This document shows positions 45,340 through 58,700 of a stretch of DNA of 64,000 nucleotides, piece by piece; the first letter of the stretch is position 1; every line of letters begins with the position of its first letter. The notes under the pieces were generated by a model. It did not search any database. It saw nothing but the letters and a program-made list of their open reading frames with translations, and was not told where the DNA came from. Source of the stretch: Trachythela sp. YZ-2020. Lineage: Eukaryota > Cnidaria > Anthozoa > Malacalcyonacea > Clavulariidae. The stretch covers positions 124,001 to 188,000 of the forward strand of contig JADLSH010000312.1 in NCBI GenBank assembly GCA_016169945.1, in the 5' to 3' direction. The position numbers were made by a program, and so were the translations under genes.

Positions 45340-48300
45340 AGAGTACTTTCAAAACAAGTGTGAAAACTTTATATGTAAATCTATCTACCACTTGTTCCCC
45401 TTAAGCAGGCGACAACATTCAAAATTCAATGCCTAGTCAGTTCCAGATGCATGCAGCTGGCCTTTCTGTGTGGAAGGAAACACAACAGTGAAATTAAGGT
45501 ATGACAAAATTTTTCGCGTGTAGAACATTTTTCGTTTCAAACATACTCGAGTAATAATATAATATATAGGTGTTATAAATTGTTTGCTTGAATTCTTTGT
45601 TTTAATTAACGCGGCGACGTCTGAACTCGTCATAAGCGTGCATTCTGTGAATACTATTCGCATTATAGCGAAGTAAAATTAAGCCTAATGCTACTAAATT
45701 CTATGCGGTTAAAATTTTTAGAAGTCCTTCCTGTGGCAACAAAGACAGAACGCAAAAAGTTCAACATCGTGTGAGCTGCAGAGTTGAAGGAATCATATTT
45801 CAGTTCTTCGAAAGGTGTGTTTCAATTCACACAATATAACGTTAAAATTGCTGTTTATTGAGCTCCACAAACAGCGCGAGCGCGCTTGCATTCACAATAC
45901 AAGTGCGATCTCGTTCGTATTAGAAAGTGAATTAAACCACAAAAACTGCGTCAAACTGTTAATCTATGCCACAACATTTTAATTTACCAAATAAATTAAG
46001 AGGAAATATTCTTCAGTAGAATCCAAAAATCGAACCGCGTTGCGGAATTATCGGCGCGTTGCGTCTTCCTATATATAGAAAGTTATTGTGCCTCGTGTAT
46101 AATCTATATCAAGAACGGTGGTGTTATTCATAATATCGCTCCCAAGGCGCTGCATGAGAATAAACGAAGCTCCATAGATTTTAGAACATTTGAACATGGA
46201 TTTATCGTTTCAAAAAGTCTTACATTTTAAAAGATTTTTATAGGCCTGAGTTGCTGCAGCTAAACGGCAGAATCGATTTAGCTTTCTGTCTTAAGTTGCA
46301 GTTCTTGTTTCAGCCTGAGAACATCATGCAAGCTATTTTTAAACTTGTGCCACGATAGACTATATAGATGACACTGGCTAACAATAGTATATCGTTTGAA
46401 TGTTAGCTAGTCCAGTGTTATATTATTTTGAACTATTTTCTTTACTGAAATGGAGCCTGTTTATCCAATACAGTTATGGTATAGTGAACCGTTTTGGAAT
46501 TTAGCTATTGCCATGAAATTTGAAAATATTTAAAAAGATCAACCGCGTATATGCTTCATGATATTGATAATTCTAAGTAAGGCTTTAAGTATTTATTGTA
46601 TTTTGAAATGTTCATAATTCTTGCTACTTTTTTCTTCAGAAAAGTGATTGTAGTTTAATAAAATGACGCATATAGGGGAGCAATCGACTTCAAATGCAAA
46701 TAATTTCAGCAAGCGGCATTGAATACTGTTAGACATAAAAATTCAATTTATAAGTATCCATTTAATTCAGAAACAAGCCAGATAAACTATATAATTGTTT
46801 TTGCTCCTGGGTAATAATTTTGCTTGCTCCTGGGTAAACTATATTCACCATTTTTCATTATTCTTAATTTTGGAAAAGTAAAACAAACCTAAAATGTTAG
46901 TCCCATATTCTTTTCTTGCATCCTTCAAACACGCAAAACTTCAAAATATATATTTTTAGTCGCCAGAAGGGGCTGAAAATGTTTGAGTTTGGTAATTGAA
47001 TGTATGTTAAATGTGATGTCAAAACAATGCATGGTAGAAATATCCATTTAGACCTATTTACCACTTCAGGCCGTCAAATTAATGCAGACACAATATATCC
47101 ACCACGTCCAGACGAATGCAGCTGGTCTATATTTATTCACTTTAATAACATTATCTTTCTATAAGGGAAGCACAACAGTCAAACTAAAGTATAGGATAAT
47201 ATTTCTGACTCTCTTTCTATTTTGAACACATTCACGTAAAATTATTGAATTTTGTGCGCCTGAATCTTGCTTTTAAAGCGCGCAATTTAGCTATATCGAT
47301 ATTTTTACATTCGGCATAAAATAACTGTCAAATTACTGTTTGTTAATTCCCATACGCGCTTGCACAAAACAAGTCCACACGAACTTGCGTAAAACTTTTT
47401 AATGCCACAACGCCATCTTTTACATGCTGCAATATCATTCCCAAACTACATGCAATCAAGCAAAATATCAATTATATATTATACAATAGTAAAACAAAAA
47501 TAAAACATAACATTGACATACCAAAGACAAGACATACAATTGACTCTCTTATCTATTATGAACAATTCCACATTGTTGCTCATCTATAGCCGAAAGTTTT
47601 ATTCATGTCATTTGTGTTAGGTTTGGGCAATACTAACTTATTATTGTTGCTTCTCAATTCATAGCAGTCGCGATTAGATAATATTATTTAGAAAAGACTG
47701 CTTAAGCTTGAGGCTTCGGCAACACCATCATTTACAAGACTCAATAGATGACGGTCTCTTCTCTTCTGAAGAGTTTCCCACCCCAATTTCATCAATGTTT
47801 CCGCTGCTGATGAGTAATAGTTGCCTCCAGTAATTACCCGAGCGGCTCTATTTTGTAATCTTTGTAGGCGAGCTTTTAATTCGGTAGAACAGTTCTCCCA
47901 CACCAGGGAACACTGAACAGTAGTCGAAAAGTGGGAGAACCAAAGCTTTATATAATCTTTCTAAACTCAGATTGCTCATCACGCTTTTGGCTCTTCTTAA
48001 GATACCTATTCCTCTCGAAACTTTTATACAAACATGATCAATATGGGGTTTCCATGTGAGTTGGTCGTCTATAAAGACGCCTAGAGTGTTGTTTGTTTGC
48101 TAAGCACGTTTAATATATTGGTCATCGATTACAATATTTAATTTTGTTTCATTTTGCGACAATTTTTGTCTCGAACCAATGATCATGTATTCTCTTTTAC
48201 TAGCATTTAGCGTTAGTTTATTGGCGAGTAACCAGTCTTGCAAATTGTTTGGTTCCCTATTCAACTTTACTTCAATATCTTCTGATGAATAATCGCTAAC

Positions 48301-49680
48301 AGTAACATTTGTATCATCAGCGTACAGAGATGATGTCGAATTATTTAGATAATTTGGCAAATCATTAATATAAATAAGAAATAATAATGGGCCCAAATTA
48401 GATGCTTGCGGTACTCCAGTTCTAATGTATCTCGTAGAAGAGAGGGCCTTTCCTAATTTACAAATTTGATAGAGTTTATTTAGGTAAGAGATGAATCATT
48501 GCAATGCCACGCCTCTGACACCATATAATTCCAATTTTTTAATTAGTATACTGTGATCAATGGTGTCAAATGCCTTTTTAAAATCTAAACACATCACTCC
48601 GTTTATAAGGCCTCGGTCAATATTGATTAACCGAGAATCTTTGGTTTTCAATAATGACGTTGTTGTAGAATAGCCCGTGCGGAAACCAGACTGGCAATGT
48701 GAAAGAATATTGTTTTGACAAAAATACGTGTATAGTTGTTCATAAACAAATTTTTCAAAAACCTTAGACACAACAGTTATGTCTGTATCTGTTCTTGGTC
48801 AAAGTCACCATCTTTGAACATTTTTCAGTTCTATATATGCACTGGAAAAGTGAAAAAATAAATATAAAATGGTGGACGCATATCTTGTGTTTCTTGGGTC
48901 ACGATATACACATTGTACTCTCCTGTAGGTGGTGATAATTTTGTAATTTGCATGTTCGTAGAGTATTTAAGTGTGTTGTCAAAACAATGTTAGGAATCTC
49001 AATTTAAATTCATGGCACACTTTCCTTCTTGAATAGGCGTCCAAGTCTAAATTTCAGTAGACATAACGGAATAACTCAGTTCACGACAGTTGCGCAATAT
49101 ATATTGTCTGAAATAATATTATCTATATAGAAGAAAGTGCTTCATTCAATGAAATACAACAGCCAAATTGATGTATGGAAAATTTCATACTTCTTTAGAA
49201 TATAATGTATATAGAGGCGAGCAATAATGTATATGTGCTCCCTGAACCAGCTGTTCTTCTTAGTAAGTGCACTTAGTAGGAATAAACGATGCTAGAATTT
49301 TTTAGTCTCTTTTGGATGCATTCGCTCAATTTCCTGTCAGAAAATTTAATCGTCTTTTTTCTATTAAAGTTGTTTTTATCCAAAATAACAGAAATTGTGT
49401 CTTAAGAATGTCTTACATATGTAATGTCTTACAATGCTTGTATAGGTAAATCACCATATATTATTCAGTCTTACTGAAAAAGTAAAACAAGTAAAAAATG
49501 TTTGATCCATAACTTGTTTGTTTATGTTGAATGAAAAACTACGTATTGTTCCTCGCCCGTAGCCGGTGAAAACTTTGATAATTGAATATATAATTACTGT
49601 GCTGTCAAACAATCTTAGAATTTTTTATTCAAATATATTTAACACCGTTGAGTAGGCGTCAATGTTGAAATTCCATTGTG
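45340..49680. repeat. Diverged long repeats (copies near 45.35, 46.97, 48.92 and 49.56 kb)
   Basis: Similar blocks recur: GTCAAAACAATG followed by a lysine/phenylalanine-neutral AT-rich stretch, AGGCG-TCAA, GATGCATGCAGCTGG or GAATGCAGCTGG (45448, 47113), AGCACAACAG-CAAA, and a CGCTTGCA...ATGCCACAAC block (45880-45980, 47355-47420). Spacing is about 1.6 kb between the first two, and about 0.65-0.7 kb for the later ones once the LINE at 47.5 kb is removed. There is no coding sense. 44.2-45.3 kb shows nothing. Confidence 0.45.
47545..48778 (-). pseudogene. LINE reverse-transcriptase fragment, minus strand
   Basis: 48778-48496 encodes MSKVFEKFVYEQLYTYF, SGFRTGYSTTTSLLK and CLDFKKAFDTIDHSIL (first catalytic Asp). 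48396-48100 encodes GPLLFLIYINDLP and SLYADDTNVTVS (catalytic YADD). 47903-47560 holds the tail (LQRLQNRAARVITGG; ELRSNNNKLVLPKPNTN). Frameshifts separate the three parts. It is 5'-truncated in the reverse transcriptase and has no endonuclease. Its neighbours on both sides are related repeats. Confidence 0.85.
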
Positions 49681-50740
49681 AGCTTAGTCCTCGAATCCAG
49701 TGAAGTGTGACTTCACTGTCAGTCCAACAAACTACGCTTTCGATTTCTTGTGAAACTGATAAACCTGCAAGAAATTTCAGTAATCGCGAATTGATCACAA
49801 CGGCAAGCAGTTCAAGTCTGGGTAATGACACAATCTTCGTTGGGGCCACTCTGGTCACATAACAAAATGTGTGTCAACATCACCATTCTGTTGAGTCACC
49901 CTGTCACAAGATGAACTGACTCTGTGAATCTGAACGGTCCGTCTTTCAACGGATTCCTAATGCCTTAAGTGGCTCCTTATCACAGAAATCGGTCAGCGTG
50001 TTGGATGCTCTATCTTTCTCTTCCACATGCCTGAGAACGTCCTCTGCATTACTGGACCACTTTGTCAAATAAATGCAGAACAACGCATCAAATCTGTTAA
50101 TAATTTTTACAACGTCACAGCTTCATCTTCGTCGTCACCTCCTGTCCGACAATCGTCAACATACATATCATCCGTGATCCTCTTTGCTGCTTCTGGAAAC
50201 TTTTCCACATGATTTTGAATTTGAACTGTAACTATTGCAAGGAAAGGGCTACAATTGTCTCCGAATGCAACTGGTGTCATACGGTATACCATTAAATCTG
50301 TATGTGCATGTCTCTCCAAAGTTAACGTTTAATATTTCGATCGTTTTCTGCAAGCTTTATCTGAAAAAAATATTTTTCGATGTCCGCCGTAAGTCCGATC
50401 TTATCGCCACGAAAGTATAATAACACCGAAACAAGATTGGGCTGTAGTGCGGGTCGGAGTAAAACAAAATCGTTAAGTAAAACACCGTTGAGGCATCAAA
50501 GACGACACGACATTTAGTTCTTGTCTTATCGTCCCGATAAACGGCATGATGTGGTAGATATCGTAGGAATTTTTCATCATCATATGGCAGTGCTGTGACA
50601 TCTTTAAACTCGTCAGCAAACCTTTTCTCAAGATATTTGTTAATAGAGCTCTTGTAGGCCTAAGCTCTAATCGGATTCCCAAACAGTTAGTTATTGTGTC
50701 GACAGTTAGAGCTTTGATCTCAGCAGGGCAAGAATATACA
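49625..50740 (-). pseudogene. BEL/Pao pol: reverse transcriptase and RNase H region
   Basis: Reading leftward: a linker with YDIYHIMPF (normally a YLPHH-like motif), a GLTADIEKYFFQIKL block with the first catalytic Asp (about 50390), VYRMTPVAFGDNCSPFLA, DDMYVDDCRTGG (catalytic YVDD), and then VAPTKIVSLPRLELLAVV and CWTDSEVTLHWIRG of the RNase H domain (49858-49625). These are the typical Pao-clade motifs. Several frameshifts and stops are present. The integrase that should follow is absent left of 49.6 kb. Confidence 0.85.
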
Positions 50741-50814
50741 CTTTGTGTTGAACGAAGTGATATTTCTTTGCTTGAGTTTTAGAAAATGTTGAAACATTGA
50801 GAGTCTCAGTAGGA

Positions 50815-51835
50815 CCGCTAACGTCTTTATCCCCGAGCCGGGCGATAGCCCGGGCGAGGGTACTAATTCCGCTCGGTTATTTATCACACCCGGAAAAAAG
50901 GAAATCCATGGGAGATCTAAAGTTCATCAATAATCGCGGGCGCGTGGTTCAAGGTTGGTGGGTGGTCATCTCACTGATCTCAAAAGTATGGCAGATTGTC
51001 AGGAGTGGAGTGAGTGAGATTATAAAAAAACTTGATAAAGTCTGAATTAAATGTCGCTTTTGGAACTTTATTGGAAGAGCTGTGTCTGTGGGACGGATCT
51101 TATCGCTTTAACTTTAGCAAAAAAGATAAGAAGAGTCCAAGCGACACATGAACGAAAAAAAGTAAAATATATAGAGGCAAGTTTGTTATATTATTAAAAC
51201 AATAAAAGTGTTGATGTATTTTGTTCTAAAAACTCCTGCTTTATATATACAGTTTTTCATTTGTTTACGGTTAAAGTAACGTATATTTTATATGATGAAA
51301 AAGGTCTAAATTAAAAGGAGAACGAAATCATTTTTACGCTTATATCTTAAACTGATTTCAATTCAAAAAGGAATTTTTATCGGTAAAATGTAGTTTAGTT
51401 TTGTGAACATTTCGAAACGTTATATTTGAACGGAATGTTGAATTTTACATTAGTTTAAAGCTCATATAACGAATAATAACATACCTACATCATAAATTCG
51501 GGAATTCTATAGCTAAAACAACTATTTTTTAATTATTTTTGGCCGATTTGTATCCTGTTTTGTACGCTAAAAAATTGTATTATTTTGTGTCAGTGTTGCT
51601 ATGACTACAGTGCTTCCACTTCTTAAGAAATATTTCCGTTGCGTATCTTTCAAGAAACCGTGTATATTTATTTCCCGGTTTCCTTACAGTTTTGCTTTCA
51701 AGCTATTAGAGTATTGTTTTCCTTCAAACTCATTTGAAATGAACGAAAACACTTATGTCAAGAAGTTCACTTATATGACGCTGTCCTTTGAGTTCGTCAT
51801 AAATGGGGGGGGGGGGGGGTGTAGATAATTAAGTT
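50815..51835. other. Gene-poor stretch between BEL gag and pol, with a 15-G run
   Basis: It starts with a GC-rich hairpin (GAGCCGGGCGATAGCCCGGGC, 50834-50855), is then AT-rich without coding sense, and ends with fifteen consecutive G at 51805-51819. It may be inserted DNA, since a BEL element should have protease coding here. Confidence 0.4.
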
Positions 51836-52139
51836 CTGTTTTTTAGCGAAAATTATGCCTGAATCGAAGATACCAAACACGCGGCCACTGATTTACCGAA
51901 TCCCATTTCCAGCAGAAAGACTGCTGGTGTAACGGCCTTTTTCCTGCGTTTTGCATCTCCGAATTTGCAACAAAAAAGCATAGTATAATGTTGGAAACTG
52001 TCGTTGTTTAGCTGTGGCGAGGGGTTGCTGCATGCATGTATTTCTAGTAATGTAAGATCTTTAGCTGCTCGAATTTTGTAACACTCGGACGGGTAAGGTT
52101 TCCCCGTCCACAATTAAAAGACAACCGAGCTTATTTTAC

Positions 52140-52706
52140 TTGTCACTATCTCTCCTCTACAGTTTGTGCATTCAACTTTGGGCATTCTGGAGCACCATGT
52201 CCAAAGGCTTTGCATAAATCACATGTCTTGGTAGTGTTCATTCCTTAGCTTACCCCAGTTAAGAGGGCCCCGTTCGGTTTATTTTCTTCCTCAGGTGTCT
52301 TGTTCAGTTTCGTACCGTGAGGAGTATAGCCTTGTTTGACACCCCCTATGGAGATACACCATTGTTCCCTTTGGTGCTTCTTTGCCTAGCTTCTTTTGAA
52401 ACTAGTTGTTCATTGAGAAATTAAAAAACAGATATTGATCAAATACTTGATGTAATCGGTCACTGAAAATCCCCGACGTGGAGTGAGCTGAATATTTATA
52501 TAATGTAATGTAATATATCTCTAATTTCCATTTCTCAGATATCTCAGGGCAGTTTCATCTCAAATACTGAGAGAAGTATACAGGCATGATCTTTTGGGCT
52601 TTCACTCAAACCTTCTAGACCTGTGATTCTATTCTTTAGGGTTTCATGTAGCGTACGGAGCGAGGTTGGCTCCGCATCTGCTTTAGGTTCAAATTTTATA
52701 ATCGAC
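52140..52706 (-). pseudogene. BEL/Pao Gag, C-terminal part with zinc knuckle
   Basis: Minus-strand coding resumes at the left end of the 5.3-kb insertion as SIIKFEPKADAEPTSLRTLH, then LSESPKDHACILLSVFEMKL, the usual middle of a BEL-type Gag. It breaks down at stops (about 52550) and recovers a CCHC knuckle, TCDLCKAFGHGAPECPK (spacing C-x2-C-x4-H-x4-C), at about 52235-52175. Gag packages the element RNA; the knuckle binds nucleic acid. The copy is not functional. Confidence 0.75.
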
Positions 52707-52712
52707 TTAACT
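52707..52712. repeat. Probable 6-bp target duplication, left (TTAACT)
   Basis: It matches TTTACT at 58020-58025 with one change. Removing the element and one copy restores the Gag frame. Confidence 0.6.
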
Positions 52713-55700
52713 GTGACCTTCCATGGGAAAACATACCTTAACGATATTTCGTTGAAACGGCCAAAAAAACGGAGAACGAACGGATAGAGAGCGTTTTGTT
52801 ATAACGTTTCAACGAATCTCAAAAATGTTTTGACGATTTGAGTAAAAAATCTGAACGAATAAAGTCGAGGATTTGAACGGATAAAAAAACGTTCTATCAG
52901 AAGTCGTTTGAACGAATTAAATTATTGAACGTTCTTAACGAAATTCGCCATAACGCATAGATTAAGGATAGCTGTCAACAGAATAGAATAATGTGGCAAA
53001 CAAGTAACCTCTATCGGCGCACAAAAGTACTCAAGTGATATAAATATTATACAAATTTAACTAAACATTCTGATAAATTACGCTATGAGTATTGTTCGAA
53101 AATTCGAAGATATAGTACAGCAGTTATATTAATTACATGAAGTTGTACAGTATGAATTATTGTGCAGTATTCTTTAAATTTGACATATATTAAGATATTC
53201 AATAACTATTCTGGAAGATGTTTCAAATCTCTGGTGCGGAAACCACGCTGCCAAAACAAGGCAAGGCAAAGGCTATGATTTAGACAGTTGAACTTTGGAT
53301 ATGCTATATTCTATAGTATGCATGTCTGGCTATTCTCCTTAAGCAGCTTAAATCTCGCGCCAATTGATTTAATTTCCTGCCTGAAATAATTATTATGAAG
53401 AAAAAATTGTCAACAGATCAAAGCAAAATCTATTGCGCGTTAAAGAGTATAGACTAGGGTACCTGCAAGGTAGGGAATGCTGCGGGACTGTTATTATTCT
53501 TTAGCTTCTTGAAACAAACATGCAAACAAATATGCAACACAAATTATATTCAGTAGACGGTAATTATTGGCATTGACCCAGTGGCTAGCGCTGTCAGTAG
53601 ATGCATACCCTAGCATAGTTTGCAGGATGAGACAAGCTAAATATATCACGAAACATGAAAGACATCAAATTTTGTAACATCTATTTCAAAATATCAATAT
53701 TTTCCATGTATTGTTCTACCACATGGAATTCCCACATGAAACCCATGTTTACTGCGATGAGTAATTGGACACTGCCATGCACGCAAGGAAATTTGCATAT
53801 TTTTGTAGTGTAGAAAGCGTTAAACTATATATACATGTGCGCAAAATAATTTTGCATTTGGAAATGCGAGTCACCTATATGTAAAGCACAACTCATTTCA
53901 ACTCATTGCCATTCGAATATTTGTCTTAGTGCGCGCACAACTGAGACCCTTCATGTCTGTTCTGACAATAATATGTGAAGGCCCGCGGCTAGACAAAAAT
54001 GTTAAGTCCATTGTAAAATAGGAATAAAAACATATTTATATGCCTACAGTAGCCTATTTAATAGGTCAAACAGAATGATTCAGTCAGGCAATTTAGACTA
54101 TCAATTGCATATCTGTGACTTTGTGTCAAGTTCACACGGAATCACAATCGTCAAGCGGCATACACGAAACATCACTTGATGCAAAATATGGAAATCAGCA
54201 AGAGAAAGCAAACGCGAATGGATAGAAAAACCTTTTAAAGACATCTCTATGTAAGACTTCCATGCTTTACAGCACTAACAGCTCAACCAAAGTCGATAGC
54301 ACATTAGCAGAATATATAGTTTATATATAAACAGACACTGAATCTAGCTGCGATCGATTGTGTGCTTTCAGCGTTTCATAGATATATAAATTAAGATTGC
54401 CAACTTTCCAAAAAGGAGTAAACAAATGTAAATGTAACATATAAACAAAAGACAAAATATCCTACCTTGAATGGTCAAAATAGACTTGAAAAAGCTTTAG
54501 AAATTCGATAACAATTCGAAGACTCCGTCCGTCAAAATCGAAAAGCACAGGAACTGAGCGAGTTTAAAATTTGTGTTCTGCGCATAGCAAGCGCGCACGA
54601 CCACAATTCCATGCGCTAAATAAAATTTACTTCAAAACCCCCTCTCTGCACATATTAGGCTGCTGCTACGCTCGCTCGCTTCAGGCTCGCTCGCTCCGCA
54701 GCAATTATATGAATGCTTATTATGTGCCCAATCCTTTTATATAGTTATAAACCAAACTTGTATTCTGTAGATTATTCTCTTTATTATTTATTTAGTTATT
54801 TACATCAATTCCAAGGTCGCCATTTTTGTTGCCATATTTTTTCCTACACTGCAGTTATATGCTCTCATTTTGCGAGCACACGACCACATATACAAGTGTT
54901 ATGCTGTTTGAACAGCATTTTTTTTGTTATCCGTTTTTAAATTTCACCTAATCAGAGGTTCCTCACCAACTTTCGGTGTAGGAATAATTAGGTGAAGTAA
55001 TTTTACAGTTTTAGTGAGGGAGCGTAATTAAGGTGTCCAAAACCACACAAAGGCCGAGGTTAATCTACAAAAAAACCGGCACATCCTATAAAGCTGCATA
55101 TACGGTAGTTCCAGAAAACTGCATTTAAATGACACTATTTTAACGACATCACCTTACGCCGGACCCCAACCGCAAATTATTAACTCTAGATCAATACATG
55201 TTATTAATTAACTAAGTTCTTGGTGGTCACTAATGTATCTCTAAGAATTTCATCAGGAAATATTTTATTTCCCTTCATACTAGAGCATCTACACAGAAAT
55301 TAATGATAGAAAATAGCATACAATGTCAACTGTCTAAATGTTGCTAAGCTACCTGCGCTAGCTATAGTACCCTGAAAAGGAAACCAATTATGCAATGTCT
55401 AAGACCTGGCATAAATGGTAAATTTTTGTTAGTTAACGTCCGGCATTCGGCAACTTAAATTCGAATGTCCGGCGTTCCGCAATTCCGAATGTCCGGATTT
55501 CCACCCTGAAAAGCAACCTAATACTCGACCCTGGCAGGAATAGTGCACAGTTTTTTTTACTAAGGCATATAGCAATAGCAAACTGCCCATATAGAAACAG
55601 CGGTTCGTAAGTACACTCCAGCCGCCCGTATAGAAACGACAGTCCCAAATCCATGCACAGGGGAGTTTATACTCACCAATATAACAAAAGAGTGATCCTC

Positions 55701-58019
55701 ATTCACTTCGAGACATCAACTTGTGACACAATTTGTGCCTCCTGCCTACCTACGATAATTCAAGCAAGACTTCCCCAGACATCCACATTGTCAAGTAAGC
55801 ATAGCATAACAACATAACACAATGACATGTGTCTGGCAAAATCTTTTATGCTTGTCCTGCCTATTATTATCCTTGCAATTTTGAGGTTGCATCTACACAC
55901 AAATTCATTCAAAATGTTTTTATATACTTGGTAAGCAATTCTTGTTTTAGTGTGGGTAAATGCACCCTATTTAAATTATCCCAGTTATGTGGCCACCAAG
56001 CTAAACTACGCAAACCTCATGCCAAGCCACTTTGAAGGTCTGGCAACCTTTCAACTGATGTTTATTCACGTCCATCTGAACGATACACCAATTTCCTCTT
56101 GTCATAATAGGCAATCTAAAGTGAGTTATATACCAGTACTGCATTAGATAAACCTTTCTATAATAGATAACTACAGTAATTAGTTAACATGTTCTGTATC
56201 TACTATATCAAAAAGGCATGTCATGTAACGCCAATTTGGTTTTCAGCCAGCATATATTTAAACTAAAGCAGGTTTTAAATCGTGCACACCAAAGATACTA
56301 ATACAATCGGTGGATTTATAGGGTGCTAGATTAAGTTAACTAAACGCAGAAATGTTAATTTTATGCGGGTCATGAGGTTCATAGGAGTACATTTATTTAT
56401 TTTCGAGTCGTTATTCATTAAACTTGCCTGCATGATGAGTGATGAGCAAAGTACATGTAAAATCGACCTTCAGACCTTGCAATTGGACACTTATTTACTG
56501 CTGTACATATAGTTAGCTGGCTATAAAGTATGCTAAATTGGTAAAACATATTCAACTGAACTTACCATATATATGCAATTTTACAATGACTCGCCAGATT
56601 TTTTCTCTCCTACTTCGATTCACCACGTATGTTATACCGACAATATATAACATGTATATGAACGTCCGCCCTTGAATTGATGCATACTAAATATTCGGCG
56701 GTATTAAACCAGATTACCGCCGTGTTCTCACTCATATTTACCATATATCTAATGTACAGTAGGCCATATAGTGGATTAATTTGCCTCGAACTTTACAGTG
56801 GTGACAACTACAGCATGCATGTATATGACGTCAAAACCAACGGGGGTCAGTCCTGGGTGTCAATCCTATATTAATGGAGAGACATATACAAACCCCATTA
56901 TGCTATTAAGTATAGTAAAATAACGTTGCAGTGTAAGGGCACTTGCGTGAGTGCAAATATGAACTGTTTTAAAGTTCGTTTATGATGATGATGTATATGT
57001 CATATGTGTCGGCTATCTTGTTAGGCAAGCTAATTAATTCAGTTCTCGTCATATTTCGCGAATATAATATTAAAAAATATTTGTACATTGCAGACTTTCA
57101 TAATACACATACCTGTTTGTAAGCTCAATTAAGCAGCATAATATTGGCCCGTTATACTGCGCAATCTACAATGCAAGCATGTGCAGAACAAGTGTTGTAA
57201 TCTGCCGGCATTCCTGTCTGCAGAGGTATACAGTAGATCTTGTTGCTCCGGCTCCGGACTTAGACTAAATACAGTATATAGAATTTAAACTGCATGCATA
57301 TGCCATGCAAAATTCCTCAAATTAGTTAGGTGTTGTCTGTTGATATACCGATTTCCGACAATGTAAGTTCATTAGCTCCTTGCCAAAGCATCTGGCAATA
57401 CAGTTGTTATAATACGACATATGGCTTGCGATTTTGTGTGTCCTGTCGAACTTTATGAAACTCTACAGAATTGTTTAGGCATCGCTAACCATCATTGCAC
57501 CCTAGATTTTTAAAATAAACTTTTTTACGTTTTGCTTGAAATAATTGCATTTCGGCAAAAATAATAATAGCATTTCATGTAGTTCACGCTAAGACAGAAT
57601 CGACAAGCGCACGGAAGAAGATTCGAGTAACACCCAATTTCCTTTTACACAAATTGTATTAAGGAGCAGGCGTGAATCGCTTTCTAGGAGTATTTCTCTG
57701 CAGCACTTTCTATGCTTATCCTATAAGATTCTAACATTGCAAAAGGTTGGTGAACTTAGTGTTTGTTTGAACGAAATCCAATATCGCTCGAACGAAATCT
57801 AATCGTTCGAACGAACGCTAAATCCGAATGTTTGAACGGTTTTGAAACATTTTTCACGTTTTTTCCATGCGTTTCAACGGGCCGTTAGGAATTATGAACG
57901 TTCTCCAAAATCGTTTTAACGAAACGCTGAAGCGCCTGAACGCCTAACGAACGGATAACGAACGAATTTTTAGCACGTTTTTCAAAAGCGTTAAGGTATG
58001 TTTTCCCATGGAAGGTCAC
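52713..58019. mobile_element. 5.3-kb element with 31-bp perfect inverted ends, splitting BEL gag
   Basis: GTGACCTTCCATGGGAAAAC plus ATACCTTAACG at 52713-52743 is exactly inverted at 57989-58019. About 250 bases inside each end are dense in AACGAA/TTCGTT/AACGTT motifs (subterminal repeats). Between 53.0 and 57.7 kb I find no convincing gene: no transposase motif, no long ORF, and AT-rich sequence throughout. It therefore looks like a large non-autonomous element. A 6-bp near-duplication flanks it. The superfamily is not clear. Confidence 0.8.
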
Positions 58020-58025
58020 TTTACT

Positions 58026-58700
58026 GATGATGAAATGACAAGTCGCTTTCTGCAATAGCGGAGCATCAGAGTATCAGCAGCTTGGTTATAATTAGCCCTA
58101 GTTACTTCAAACTCATCTATTGTTTGATATGCAACACTTGCAAAAACTGAAGCAAGGTATGTAAACTTTGTACATCTGGGAGAGTCTCATTATTATGGAC
58201 TGCTGCTTTAAACTGATCCCGGAAATTTTGGAAATTCAATACATCCCCCATAAAATTTTGCTACCTTGAGTTTGGGCAGCTTCAAATTTAATTTCAAATT
58301 ATCTATACCATCATCCACATTATTTAAACAACTTATCCATGCTTCAGCCTCATTCTCAACTTCATGTTCAGAAACAGAAGCAATAAGTTCAGCTCGAATG
58401 TCAACACACTGCATAACCGTATCTCTGTCTGAACTCTCTTTTAACTCATTTATCGATCCAATAACAGTTTCAATGTGAAGTTTAAGTAATTTTTCCTTTC
58501 TCCTTATTAGGTCTAAAGCATGGTTTTTAGTACATACCAACTTTTCACTTCCGGTTGCTGGGTTTTCTTCGATATCTGAAATTTCTCCCACATCAGTGGT
58601 TTCTTCGCTAAGACTGCGGCAATTTTTCGTCCCAAATTGTCTTTATTTCCTTTAGTAGAAAATCCTCGACGTTTGAGTTCTGATTTAATCTTCTTGTATA
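58026..58700 (-). pseudogene. BEL/Pao Gag, N-terminal part
   Basis: The frame 58591-58208 reads a helical N-terminal domain (LIRRKEKLLKLHIETVIGSI, then VDIRAELIASVSEHEVENEA) and the clade hallmark LPKLKVAKFYGG...FPKF. Past a frameshift near 58200 it continues as VAYQTIDEFEVTRANYNQAA and RKRLVISS, right up to the insertion at 58025. Together with 52140-52706 it makes most of one Gag. Coding before 58591 (to about 58700) is less clear. Confidence 0.8.

Noticed and set aside
52713..58019. hAT, P or CACTA assignment for the 5.3-kb element
   Set aside because: The terminus GTGACC and the 6-bp near-duplication do not match the usual ends and duplication lengths of these groups well enough.
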